5,942 nucleotides of DNA. Origin: an uncultured Erysipelotrichaceae bacterium. GTDB lineage: Bacteria > Bacillota_I > Bacilli_A > Erysipelotrichales > Coprobacillaceae. Position numbers and translations under genes: made by a program. Below, one piece after another: positions 1-5,238 of this stretch. The notes beneath the pieces were generated by a model, which made no database searches, was not told the origin of the DNA, and worked only from the letters and a program-made list of their open reading frames with translations. Location: contig URQL01000111.1 of NCBI GenBank assembly GCA_900550005.1, positions 1 through 5,942 on the forward strand, read 5' to 3'. Every line of letters begins with the position of its first letter. Within the stretch, counting starts at the first letter, position 1.

Positions 1-16
1 TACTTTACAATCTTTT

Positions 17-565
17 TTAGTCTTCTTCTTTTAACTCTTGAACTTGTTTGTAGTAAGGAACAAGATATGGCTTTAAATCTTCATATTCAACAAATGCTTC
101 ATTGAATGTTGTTTCCACTTCTTGTTTATAAGCTGCGTTTTTAATAAATTGATTTTTATGTAATGAATACCATTGTTCTAAATTCATTTCAAGATAATGA
201 TAAAGTGTATTTTTCATATTTTCAGTATCCACATCATCATCTAATGCATCATAAATAACTTTGATTCCATCAATACGATCTAAAATGTATTGATATTGAT
301 TTAAGATATCATCAAGTTCTTCAACAGACCCCATTTGAGCATAAAATGTTTCCATTTTACCATCAAAATCATTAACGATGGCTGTCGAATTTCTTAAACA
401 TTTTTTACAAACTTTTTTATTAAATAGTATCCTTTTTCCACAGTAAACACATCTTCCGCGCCAAAATAATAAATACACTAAAGAAAATGGCATGGTAAAG
501 ACCATAAGTAAGACAAAACAGATCTTTTGACCTAAAGATGCTTTACGTGCTTGTACTTGTGCCAT
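17..565 (-). CDS. Unrecognised membrane-anchored zinc-ribbon protein (182 aa)
   Basis: I do not recognise this family. The N-terminus is short and basic (residues 1-13, with R7, K8 and K14). It is followed by one strongly hydrophobic stretch at about 14-34 that should be a transmembrane helix or uncleaved signal anchor. Directly after it come two CxxC knuckles, C39/C42 and C53/C56, separated by a basic loop, the layout of a small zinc ribbon. Residues about 65-182 are acidic, rich in Tyr, Glu and Asp, apparently all helical and possibly coiled, and end in KEED. By the positive-inside rule the Cys-rich part and the tail are probably cytoplasmic. The start is supported by AAGGAG (complement of 573-578) 7 nt upstream. 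The gene reads away from the HAD gene and its stop is near the left edge, so any downstream partner is outside the window. Membrane location and zinc binding are inferences; the function is unknown. Confidence 0.8.
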   Translation of the reverse strand: MAQVQARKASLGQKICFVLLMVFTMPFSLVYLLFWRGRCVYCGKRILFNKKVCKKCLRNSTAIVNDFDGKMETFYAQMGSVEELDDILNQYQYILDRIDGIKVIYDALDDDVDTENMKNTLYHYLEMNLEQWYSLHKNQFIKNAAYKQEVETTFNEAFVEYEDLKPYLVPYYKQVQELKEED

Positions 566-585
566 GAAATCACTCCTTCTTAGTA

Positions 586-614
586 TTTATAACATAAAAG
601 GAGAATTTATTCAA
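586..614 (-). promoter_or_regulatory. Sigma-A promoter of the minus-strand zinc-ribbon gene
   Basis: Read on the minus strand, a -35 box TTGAAT (complement of 609-614) is separated by exactly 17 nt from a -10 box TATAAA (complement of 586-591). The -10 is preceded by TGT, giving an extended -10 element. Transcription would start about 15 nt before the start codon, just ahead of the AAGGAG ribosome binding site, so the leader would be short. Confidence 0.65.
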
Positions 615-625
615 CTAATTTGAAT
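609..625. repeat. Inverted repeat ATTCAA-N5-TTGAAT, possible operator
   Basis: Perfect 6-bp arms at 609-614 and 620-625 flank a 5-nt spacer. The left arm is exactly the -35 box of the minus-strand promoter, so a protein bound here would cover it. The DNA is very AT-rich and a 6-bp dyad can arise by chance, so an operator role is a suggestion only. Confidence 0.3.
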
Positions 626-664
626 TTCCAACAGATGAAAAAAGATAAGCGTTTTCAATATCTA

Positions 665-690
665 TGTTATAATGGCATAAAATGAGGTGG
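665..690 (+). promoter_or_regulatory. Extended -10 promoter and RBS of the HAD gene
   Basis: TGT followed by a perfect TATAAT (-10 at 668-673) makes an extended -10 element. At the expected distance there is only TAAGCG (645-650), a poor -35 box, so the promoter probably depends on the extended -10. The transcript would begin near 680 and carry a leader of about 15 nt. The ribosome binding site GAGGTG (684-689) lies 5 nt before the ATG. Confidence 0.6.
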
Positions 691-694
691 AAAA

Positions 695-1555
695 ATGATT
701 AAATTAATTGCAAGTGATGTAGATGGAACACTTTTAAATGGTAAAAGTGAGATTGATGATTATACAGTAAGTAAAATAAAAGAAGCAATGAAACAGGGAA
801 CCCAATTTGTTATTGCATCTGGGCGTGCTTATGGCGATCTAACTTGGTTATTAAAACAATATGATTTAAAATGCAGTTGCATTACGGGTAATGGGGCAGA
901 ATATTATGATGAAAAAGGAGAAAAAATCAGTTCCTTTTATTTAGATTATCAAGCTTGTTTAGAATCGATTGCTATTTTAAAACAGTTCCATATTGCTTTT
1001 ATGATTTATTGTGTTGAAGGTAATTATTCTATTGAACCAGTTGAAAAAGTTCAAGATGTCTTTATTCAAAGATCGGTTTTAAAACGCAATGAAACGTATC
1101 AAAAAGCAAAAAAAAGAATTCAAAAGAATCATTCTATCTTTAAAATGAGTGAGATCAAAGATTACCCAACCTTTTTAAAGGATAAACACATCATTAAAAT
1201 CGAAGCTTTTGATTTACAAGAAGATACGATCACTAAAGCTAAAAATTGTCTAAAATCTTTATCACAAATCGCTTATTTATCTTCTTTTCCAGATAATGTA
1301 GAAATTACTAGTTCTTTAGCGACAAAAGGGAGCATTTTAATGGATGTGATTTCGAAGCTCGATATTAAGCAAGAAGAAGTCATGGTCATTGGCGATAGTT
1401 ATAATGATGTTAGTATGTTTGATTTATTTTCCTGTTCAGTAGCAATGGGAAATAGTGTCGATTTTATTAAAGAAAAAGCAAAATACATTACAGATGATTA
1501 TTTTCATAATGGTGTAGGTAAAGCAATTGAAAAAATAGCTTTACAAAATACGTAA
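695..1555 (+). CDS. Cof-type HAD-superfamily phosphatase (286 aa)
   Basis: This is a soluble phosphatase of the Cof/YbiV/YidA group of haloacid dehalogenase-like hydrolases. All four HAD motifs are visible. Motif I is DVDGT, with the nucleophile D8 and the acid/base D10. Motif II is S42 in IASGR. Motif III is K211 in ATKG. Motif IV is GDSYND (233-238), with the magnesium-binding acidic residues. The segment at about 85-195, between motifs II and III, is the C2-type cap domain that sets substrate choice in this family. Length (270-290 aa is usual) and the NVEIT...KG pattern before motif III also fit. Known relatives dephosphorylate sugar phosphates, nucleotides, FMN or pyridoxal phosphate; the cap here does not let me name the substrate. 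The start is fixed by GAGGTG 5 nt upstream. The last codons hold the -35 box of the rpsO promoter, and no terminator follows. Confidence 0.93.
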   Translation: MIKLIASDVDGTLLNGKSEIDDYTVSKIKEAMKQGTQFVIASGRAYGDLTWLLKQYDLKCSCITGNGAEYYDEKGEKISSFYLDYQACLESIAILKQFHIAFMIYCVEGNYSIEPVEKVQDVFIQRSVLKRNETYQKAKKRIQKNHSIFKMSEIKDYPTFLKDKHIIKIEAFDLQEDTITKAKNCLKSLSQIAYLSSFPDNVEITSSLATKGSILMDVISKLDIKQEEVMVIGDSYNDVSMFDLFSCSVAMGNSVDFIKEKAKYITDDYFHNGVGKAIEKIALQNT

Positions 1556-1568
1556 GTTTTGGTAAAAT
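1540..1568 (+). promoter_or_regulatory. Promoter of rpsO
   Basis: A -35 box TTTACA (1540-1545), a 17-nt spacer and a -10 box TAAAAT (1563-1568) are present, with TGG before the -10 giving an extended element. The -35 lies inside the last codons of the HAD gene. Transcription should start near 1575, leaving a leader of about 79 nt before rpsO, far longer than the other leaders in this window. Confidence 0.65.
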
Positions 1569-1574
1569 ATTAAT

Positions 1575-1653
1575 TGCGGCAATTACTAGGATCTTCGAAC
1601 CCTTAACGAAGACCTTGGGATTAGCTAAGTTTAAAAAATAAAGGAGAATAGAC
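1575..1653 (+). promoter_or_regulatory. Structured rpsO leader, candidate S15 autoregulatory RNA
   Basis: A hairpin has a perfect 6-bp stem, TCTTCG (1592-1597) with CGAAGA (1607-1612), and a 9-nt loop. It can be extended below a bulged A1591 by G1590-C1613, G1589-C1614, A1588-T1615 and C1586-G1617 around one mismatch. The loop contains CCCTT. Its CCTT (1601-1604) is complementary to the AAGG of the ribosome binding site (1641-1644), and a second CCTT (1613-1616) could do the same. S15 is known in several bacteria to repress its own mRNA by binding leader structures that mimic its 16S rRNA site, including pseudoknots and three-way junctions. The position is right, but I have not matched a named leader class. 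The AAGGAG at 1641-1646 lies 7 nt before the ATG. Confidence 0.45.
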
Positions 1654-1920
1654 ATGTTAACTAAAGAAGAAAAACAAGCAATTATGAAAGAATATGCAAC
1701 TAAAGAAGGAGATACAGGTTCTGCTGAAGTACAAATCGCTGTATTAACTGCTGATATCAATAAATTAAATGAACACTTCAAAGTTCATAAAAAAGATTAT
1801 CATTCAAACAGAGGTCTTTTAAAGAAAATCGGACGTAGAAGAGATTTATTAAAATACTTAAAAAATAAAGATATCGATCGTTATAGTGCATTAGTTGCTA
1901 AATTAGGATTAAGAAGATAA
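1654..1920 (+). CDS. rpsO: 30S ribosomal protein S15 (88 aa)
   Basis: S15 binds the central domain of 16S rRNA early in 30S assembly, helps organise the platform that recruits S6/S18, and contributes an intersubunit bridge to 23S rRNA. The 88-residue length is typical. The family signature is plain: DTGSAEVQ (20-27), the rRNA-contacting KKDYHS (46-51), RGLL (53-56), the basic GRRRDLLKYL run (60-69) and the C-terminal LGLRR. The start follows AAGGAG by 7 nt. The gene has its own promoter and leader upstream and a strong terminator straight after the stop, so it appears to be a one-gene unit despite sitting next to pnp. Autogenous control through the leader is likely from the family but not shown. 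Confidence 0.98.
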   Translation: MLTKEEKQAIMKEYATKEGDTGSAEVQIAVLTADINKLNEHFKVHKKDYHSNRGLLKKIGRRRDLLKYLKNKDIDRYSALVAKLGLRR

Positions 1921-1925
1921 TTTTG

Positions 1926-1953
1926 AAAGGCATCACGTTGTGGTGCTTTTTTT
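1926..1953 (+). terminator. Intrinsic terminator after rpsO
   Basis: GCATCAC (1930-1936) pairs with GTGGTGC (1940-1946), with one G-U pair, around a 3-nt loop. AAAG on the left can add pairs with the start of the T run. Seven Ts follow (1947-1953). It begins 5 nt after the rpsO stop codon and should largely separate rpsO from pnp. Confidence 0.9.
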
Positions 1954-1987
1954 ATGTATCTTTGAGGTAGAAACATGGAATAAATAA

Positions 1988-2020
1988 TGTTATAATGTAT
2001 TTTGAGAAAAAATTGAGGTG
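1988..2020 (+). promoter_or_regulatory. Extended -10 promoter and RBS of pnp
   Basis: TGT precedes a perfect TATAAT (-10 at 1991-1996). The best -35 at a 17-nt spacing is the weak TAGAAA (1968-1973, four matches to TTGACA), so the extended -10 probably carries the promoter. The start would be near 2003. GAGGTG (2015-2020) lies 9 nt before the pnp ATG. The leader of roughly 27 nt has no room for a large RNase III-type autoregulatory stem like that of E. coli pnp. Confidence 0.65.
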
Positions 2021-2029
2021 AAAAAATAA

Positions 2030-4186
2030 ATGTCAAAACAAGTATTTAGTAAAGAGTTTTATGGCAAAACTTTAACTGTTGAAACAGGTGAATTAGCAAA
2101 ACAAGCCAATGGTTCTGTTTTGATTCGATATAATGATACAGTCATTCTATCAACAGCAGTAGCTGGGAAAGAACCTAAAGATGTTGATTTCTTTCCTTTA
2201 ACAGTGACTTATGAAGAAAAACTTTATTCAGTAGGAAAAATTCCAGGTGGATTTTTAAAACGTGAAGGACGTCCAAGTGAACATGGAACTTTGACAGCAC
2301 GTATGATCGACCGTCCAATTCGTCCATTATTTGCAGATGGATTTAGAAATGAAGTTCAAATCGTTAATACCGTTTTATCTGTAGACCAAGAAGCTACTCC
2401 AGAAATGGCTGCCATGTTTGGGGCTTCTCTTGCTTTATGTTTATCCGATATTCCTTTTAATGGGCCAATCGCAGGAGTAACTGTAGGTTATGTTGATGGA
2501 CAATTTACAGTTAATGCTGGACCAGAAGAAATGGAAAGAAGTGAGATCCACTTAGAGGTAGCAGGAACAAAAGATGCAATCAACATGGTTGAAGCAGATG
2601 CAAAAGAAGTAAGTGAAGAAATCATCCTTGAAGCTTTAGCTTTTGGACATGAAAAAATTAAAGAATTAATTGCTTTCCAAGAAGAAGTCGTTATGGCTTG
2701 CGGTAAACCAAAACAAGAAATTCCTTTATTTACATTAGATCAAGCAATTGTTGATGAAGTTACAAAAATGGCTTATGACCAAATGAAAGAAGCAGTAAGT
2801 ATTCCGGGAAAATTAGAAAGATATGCAGCTATTGATGATTTAATGGCTAAAGTAATAGAAGATTTTGAACAAAGAGAATACGAAAATGAAGATGTAAAAG
2901 CATCTACATTAAAACAAGTTGGAATCGTATTACATGATTTAGAAAAAGATGAAGTACGTCGTTTGATCACAGAAGAAAAAATTCGTCCAGATGGTCGTAA
3001 ATTAGATGAAATTCGTCCATTAGATGCCCAAGTTGATTTATTACCAAGAGTTCATGGCTCAGCATTATTTACTCGTGGTGAAACACAAGTACTTTCTGCT
3101 TGTACACTTGGAGCAATGGGTGAAGTACAAAAAATCGACGGTCTTGGATTAGAAGATCAAAAACGTTTCATGCATCATTATAATTTCCCACCTTATTCTG
3201 TTGGAGAAACAGGAAGAATGGGTTCACCAGGACGTCGTGAAATTGGACATGGGGCTTTAGGAGAAAGAGCTTTAGCTCAAGTTATTCCTAGCGAAGAAGA
3301 ATTCCCATATACAATTCGTGTTGTTTCTGAAGTATTAGAATCGAATGGATCATCATCACAAGCTTCTATTTGTGCTTCTTCAATGGCTTTAATGGCTGCT
3401 GGGGTACCAATTAAATCACCTGTTGCCGGAATTGCTATGGGATTAGTTAAAAAAGGGGACGATTATACCATTTTAACGGACATCCAAGGAATGGAAGACC
3501 ATTTAGGAGATATGGATTTTAAAGTAGCAGGAACAGCTAAAGGAATCTGTGCTTTACAGATGGATATTAAAATCGATGGAATCACACAAGAAATCTTAAA
3601 AGAAGCTTTAGCTCAAGCTAAAGTAGGTCGTGAACAAATTATGAGCGTTATGCTTGATGCTATTCAAGAACCACGTGAACAATTATCAAAATATGCTCCA
3701 AAAGTTTACCAAATGCATATTGATCCAGACCAAATCCGTGATGTTATTGGACCTGGTGGAAAAATGATCAATGAAATCATTGAAAAATCAAATGATGTTA
3801 AAATTGATATTGAACAAGATGGACGTGTTGTTATCTATCATAACGATCAAGAAGCCATCAACACGGCTGCTCGTATGATCGAAGCTATTGTTAAAAAAGC
3901 ACAAAAAGGTGAAATTTATGATGCAAAAGTTGTACGATTAGAAAAATACGGAGCATTCGTAAACTTATTTGAAGGTACAGATGGATTACTTCATGTTTCA
4001 CAAATTTCTCATGAAAGAGTAAACCAACCATCTGATGTCTTGAAAATTGGCGACATCGTTAAAGTAAAAGTAACAGAAATCGATGAAAAAGGTCGTGTCA
4101 ATGTTTCCGCTAAGGCTTTACTTCCTAAACCTAAAAAAGAAGATAAGAAGGAAGAAAAGAAAGAAGAAGCTAAAGACAATGGATAA
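2030..4186 (+). CDS. pnp: Polynucleotide phosphorylase (718 aa)
   Basis: PNPase is a trimeric 3'-5' exoribonuclease that uses phosphate to release nucleoside diphosphates during mRNA decay and RNA quality control in the cytoplasm. The domain order is complete: first RNase PH core (about 10-140, with the conserved KREGRPSEHG at 77-86 and RMIDRPIRPLF at 91-101), the alpha-helical linker (about 240-312), second RNase PH core (about 320-545), KH domain (about 555-620, GPGG loop at 574-577) and S1 domain (about 627-697). Catalytic residues matching E. coli D486, D492 and K494 are D490, D496 and K498 in the MEDHLGDMDFK segment. The tail after 699 is a Lys/Glu-rich low-complexity stretch, common and variable in this family. 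The GAGGTG 9 nt upstream fixes the start. The stop codon overlaps the start of maf by 8 nt, so the two are probably co-transcribed and translationally coupled. Confidence 0.98.
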   Translation: MSKQVFSKEFYGKTLTVETGELAKQANGSVLIRYNDTVILSTAVAGKEPKDVDFFPLTVTYEEKLYSVGKIPGGFLKREGRPSEHGTLTARMIDRPIRPLFADGFRNEVQIVNTVLSVDQEATPEMAAMFGASLALCLSDIPFNGPIAGVTVGYVDGQFTVNAGPEEMERSEIHLEVAGTKDAINMVEADAKEVSEEIILEALAFGHEKIKELIAFQEEVVMACGKPKQEIPLFTLDQAIVDEVTKMAYDQMKEAVSIPGKLERYAAIDDLMAKVIEDFEQREYENEDVKASTLKQVGIVLHDLEKDEVRRLITEEKIRPDGRKLDEIRPLDAQVDLLPRVHGSALFTRGETQVLSACTLGAMGEVQKIDGLGLEDQKRFMHHYNFPPYSVGETGRMGSPGRREIGHGALGERALAQVIPSEEEFPYTIRVVSEVLESNGSSSQASICASSMALMAAGVPIKSPVAGIAMGLVKKGDDYTILTDIQGMEDHLGDMDFKVAGTAKGICALQMDIKIDGITQEILKEALAQAKVGREQIMSVMLDAIQEPREQLSKYAPKVYQMHIDPDQIRDVIGPGGKMINEIIEKSNDVKIDIEQDGRVVIYHNDQEAINTAARMIEAIVKKAQKGEIYDAKVVRLEKYGAFVNLFEGTDGLLHVSQISHERVNQPSDVLKIGDIVKVKVTEIDEKGRVNVSAKALLPKPKKEDKKEEKKEEAKDNG

Positions 4187-4505
4187 AATTGTATTAGCTT
4201 CCTTATCTCCTCGTCGTAAAGAATTATTAGAAGCTACAGGACTTTCATTTATTATTGATAGTTCTTATCAAGAAGAATTGCTTAATGCTTCTTTACCTTT
4301 AGAAAATCGCTTAATGGATTTAGCTTATCAAAAAGCTCTGCCTTTACTTGAAAAATATCCCGATGCTTTAATTATTGGTGCGGATACCGTAGTCGTTTTC
4401 AATAATCAAGTTTTAGGAAAGCCAAAAGATTACATAGAAGCTTATCAAATGCTTAAAAGTTTTTCTGGTAATAAGCAATATGTTTATAGTTGCCCTTTTG
4501 ACTAA
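4179..4505 (+). CDS. N-terminal Maf fragment (108 aa)
   Basis: This is the part that would be translated from the maf start codon. It carries the phosphate-binding SPRR motif and GADTVVV, reaches the FSGNKQYVYS segment, and then ends with the out-of-frame residues PFD. Without the DKAG half, which completes the active site in Maf proteins, it should be inactive. An in-frame start further left at 4083 lies wholly inside pnp and would add only a low-complexity Lys/Arg tail, so I use 4179, where the family sequence begins. Confidence 0.6.
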   Translation: MDKIVLASLSPRRKELLEATGLSFIIDSSYQEELLNASLPLENRLMDLAYQKALPLLEKYPDALIIGADTVVVFNNQVLGKPKDYIEAYQMLKSFSGNKQYVYSCPFD

Positions 4506-4743
4506 AGAAAAACATATTTGTTTTATTGATCAAAGCGATGTTGTTTTTAAAACACTAAGTGATCAAGAAATTAAAGATTATTTAGCTAAAAACGAATGGC
4601 AAGATAAAGCAGGTGGTTATGCGATTCAAGGAGAAGGACGAAGTCTAATTGACATGTTTAATGGAGATTATACAAATATTGTAGGATTACCTATGATAAA
4701 ATTAAAAAATGAATTAAAAACACAGTTTCAAATCACAATTTAA
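4480..4743 (+). pseudogene. C-terminal Maf remnant (87 codons)
   Basis: This frame is +1 relative to the N-terminal fragment and overlaps its end by 26 bp. Homology to Maf starts at the fourth codon (GTT, VALLTKEK) and runs to the natural C-terminus, including DKAGGYAIQG (residues 42-51) and GDYTNIVGLP (62-71). The ATG at 4480 falls inside what should be frame-0 coding sequence and has no Shine-Dalgarno upstream, so independent translation is doubtful. The coding sequence is otherwise intact, with no further stop codons, suggesting a recent lesion. Confidence 0.6.
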
Positions 4744-4755
4744 ACTGTGTTTTTT
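4717..4755 (+). terminator. Intrinsic terminator closing the pnp-maf unit
   Basis: AAAACACAGTTT (4717-4728) and AAACTGTGTTTT (4742-4753) form a perfect 12-bp stem. The loop can add four more A-T pairs after a one-base bulge. The 3' arm runs into the T tract (six Ts, 4750-4755). The left arm and loop encode the last residues of Maf, and the maf stop codon (4741-4743) lies at the base of the loop and right arm. Confidence 0.85.
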
Positions 4756-4784
4756 GTATAGAAAAATAGATTTTTCCAATACTA
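4756..4784 (+). promoter_or_regulatory. Candidate sigma-G (forespore) promoter for spoVAC-spoVAD
   Basis: GTATA (4756-4760) fits the sigma-G -35 pattern, and AATACTA (4778-4784) matches the -10 pattern CATACTA at six of seven positions, with a 17-nt spacer. The spoVA operon of Bacillus subtilis is sigma-G dependent, so this is the expected type of promoter. One difficulty is that the start would fall near 4791, at the front of the GAGGTG ribosome binding site (4790-4795), leaving almost no leader. Confidence 0.4.
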
Positions 4785-4800
4785 ACATTGAGGTGAAATC

Positions 4801-5238
4801 ATGAACGAACAACACTATAATCAATTGGCCGATAAGGTAAAACCAAAAAGTAACCTTTTAAAAAATGGTCTTTGTGCTTTTTTGATTGGTGGACTTATTG
4901 GAATGATCGGTCAATTCTTGCTTGAATTTTATATGGAAGTTTTAAATGTAGGGATCACAGGGGCAACGGCGCCAATGATCATAACGATTGTTATTGTTAC
5001 ATGCTTACTTACAGGATTAGGAATTTTTGATAAACTTGCCAAATTTGCAGGAGCAGGTACTTTTATTCCGATTACCGGTTTTGCTAATGCAATGAGTAGT
5101 GCTGCTTTAGAAAGCAAAAGTGAAGGTTTGATTCAAGGGATTGGTTCGAATATCTTTAAATACGGAGGGTGTGTCATCACCTATGGTGTGGTTTCTTCAT
5201 TTATTTTTGGAGTGATTCGTTATGTCTTTAAAATCTAG
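4801..5238 (+). CDS. spoVAC: Stage V sporulation protein AC (145 aa)
   Basis: SpoVAC is an inner spore-membrane protein of the SpoVA complex. It takes part in uptake of calcium-dipicolinic acid into the forespore and its release in germination, and has been described as a mechanosensitive channel. The protein is mostly hydrophobic, with probable membrane segments at about 22-44, 57-76, 84-103 and 120-143, after a short hydrophilic N-terminus. The strongest family signature is the block from KFAGAGTFIPITGFANAMSS (81-100) into AALESKSEGL (101-110). The length is that of the family. SpoVAEb is a related small membrane protein, but this signature and the position immediately before spoVAD favour SpoVAC. 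The start is set by GAGGTG 5 nt upstream. The gene overlaps spoVAD by 17 bp. No spoVAA or spoVAB lies upstream; the cluster starts here. Confidence 0.92.
   Translation: MNEQHYNQLADKVKPKSNLLKNGLCAFLIGGLIGMIGQFLLEFYMEVLNVGITGATAPMIITIVIVTCLLTGLGIFDKLAKFAGAGTFIPITGFANAMSSAALESKSEGLIQGIGSNIFKYGGCVITYGVVSSFIFGVIRYVFKI
5209..5214 (+). promoter_or_regulatory. Ribosome binding site of spoVAD
   Basis: GGAGTG lies within the last codons of spoVAC, 7 nt before the ATG at 5222. It decides the spoVAD start and means the 17-bp overlap with spoVAC is genuine. Confidence 0.75.

Larger units (their letters stand above)
4179..4743 (+). pseudogene. maf: maf, nucleoside triphosphate pyrophosphatase, frameshifted
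   Basis: Maf proteins hydrolyse non-canonical or excess nucleoside triphosphates to monophosphates plus pyrophosphate; the YhdE-like branch acts on dTTP and UTP. The reading frame breaks near 4490. The first frame has the N-terminal SLSPRRKELL motif (residues 8-17) and the GADT motif with acidic D69. It stops at 4503-4505. The next frame supplies the conserved DKAGGYAIQG segment and GDYTNIVGLP. Joining S104-C105 of the first frame to VALLTK of the second gives about 189 residues, the normal Maf length, and a gapless fit to B. subtilis Maf as I recall it, except for 5 missing nucleotides at the join. The start (ATG 4179) overlaps the pnp stop by 8 nt. No strong ribosome binding site is seen, only the purine-rich pnp end (GAAGAAG at 4162-4168). 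Probably a pseudogene, though a sequence error or strain polymorphism is possible. Confidence 0.8.

Noticed and set aside
636..657. Inverted repeat TGAAAA-N10-TTTTCA upstream of the HAD promoter
   Set aside because: Arms of A and T runs in AT-rich DNA are expected by chance, and the position does not align with promoter boxes.
1571..1585. Hairpin TAATTG-CGG-CAATTA as a terminator for the HAD gene
   Set aside because: It has no T tract after it and weak A-T pairs, and it partly overlaps the predicted rpsO start site. It may be part of the promoter or leader region or chance.
1488..1781. Minus-strand ORF of 97 codons across the end of the HAD gene, the rpsO leader and the start of rpsO
   Set aside because: It is antisense to two confident genes and the leader, and its sequence resembles no family I know. 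It is a chance open frame.
2773..2970. Minus-strand ORF of 65 codons inside pnp
   Set aside because: It is a Ser/Ile-rich antisense shadow of the PNPase linker domain with no independent support.
4083..4178. Upstream in-frame start that would extend Maf by 32 residues
   Set aside because: It lies inside pnp and encodes a Lys/Arg-rich shadow of the PNPase tail. Maf homology begins exactly at the ATG at 4179.
4129..4186. Programmed frameshift at the A-rich end of pnp making a PNPase-Maf fusion
   Set aside because: The AAAAAAG string is not in the X_XXY_YYZ phase needed for -1 slippage, and Maf is in the +1 frame. An ordinary overlapping start explains the layout.
4484..4505. Programmed +1 frameshift in maf, like the prfB CTT TGA site
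   Set aside because: The TGA in CTTTTGAC is not in the reading frame, there is no upstream stimulating Shine-Dalgarno, and a single +1 slip would leave the protein two residues short at a conserved strand.
4929..5117. Minus-strand ORF of 62 codons inside spoVAC, hydrophobic
   Set aside because: Hydrophobicity is expected from the antisense of a membrane protein gene; it is fully contained in spoVAC.
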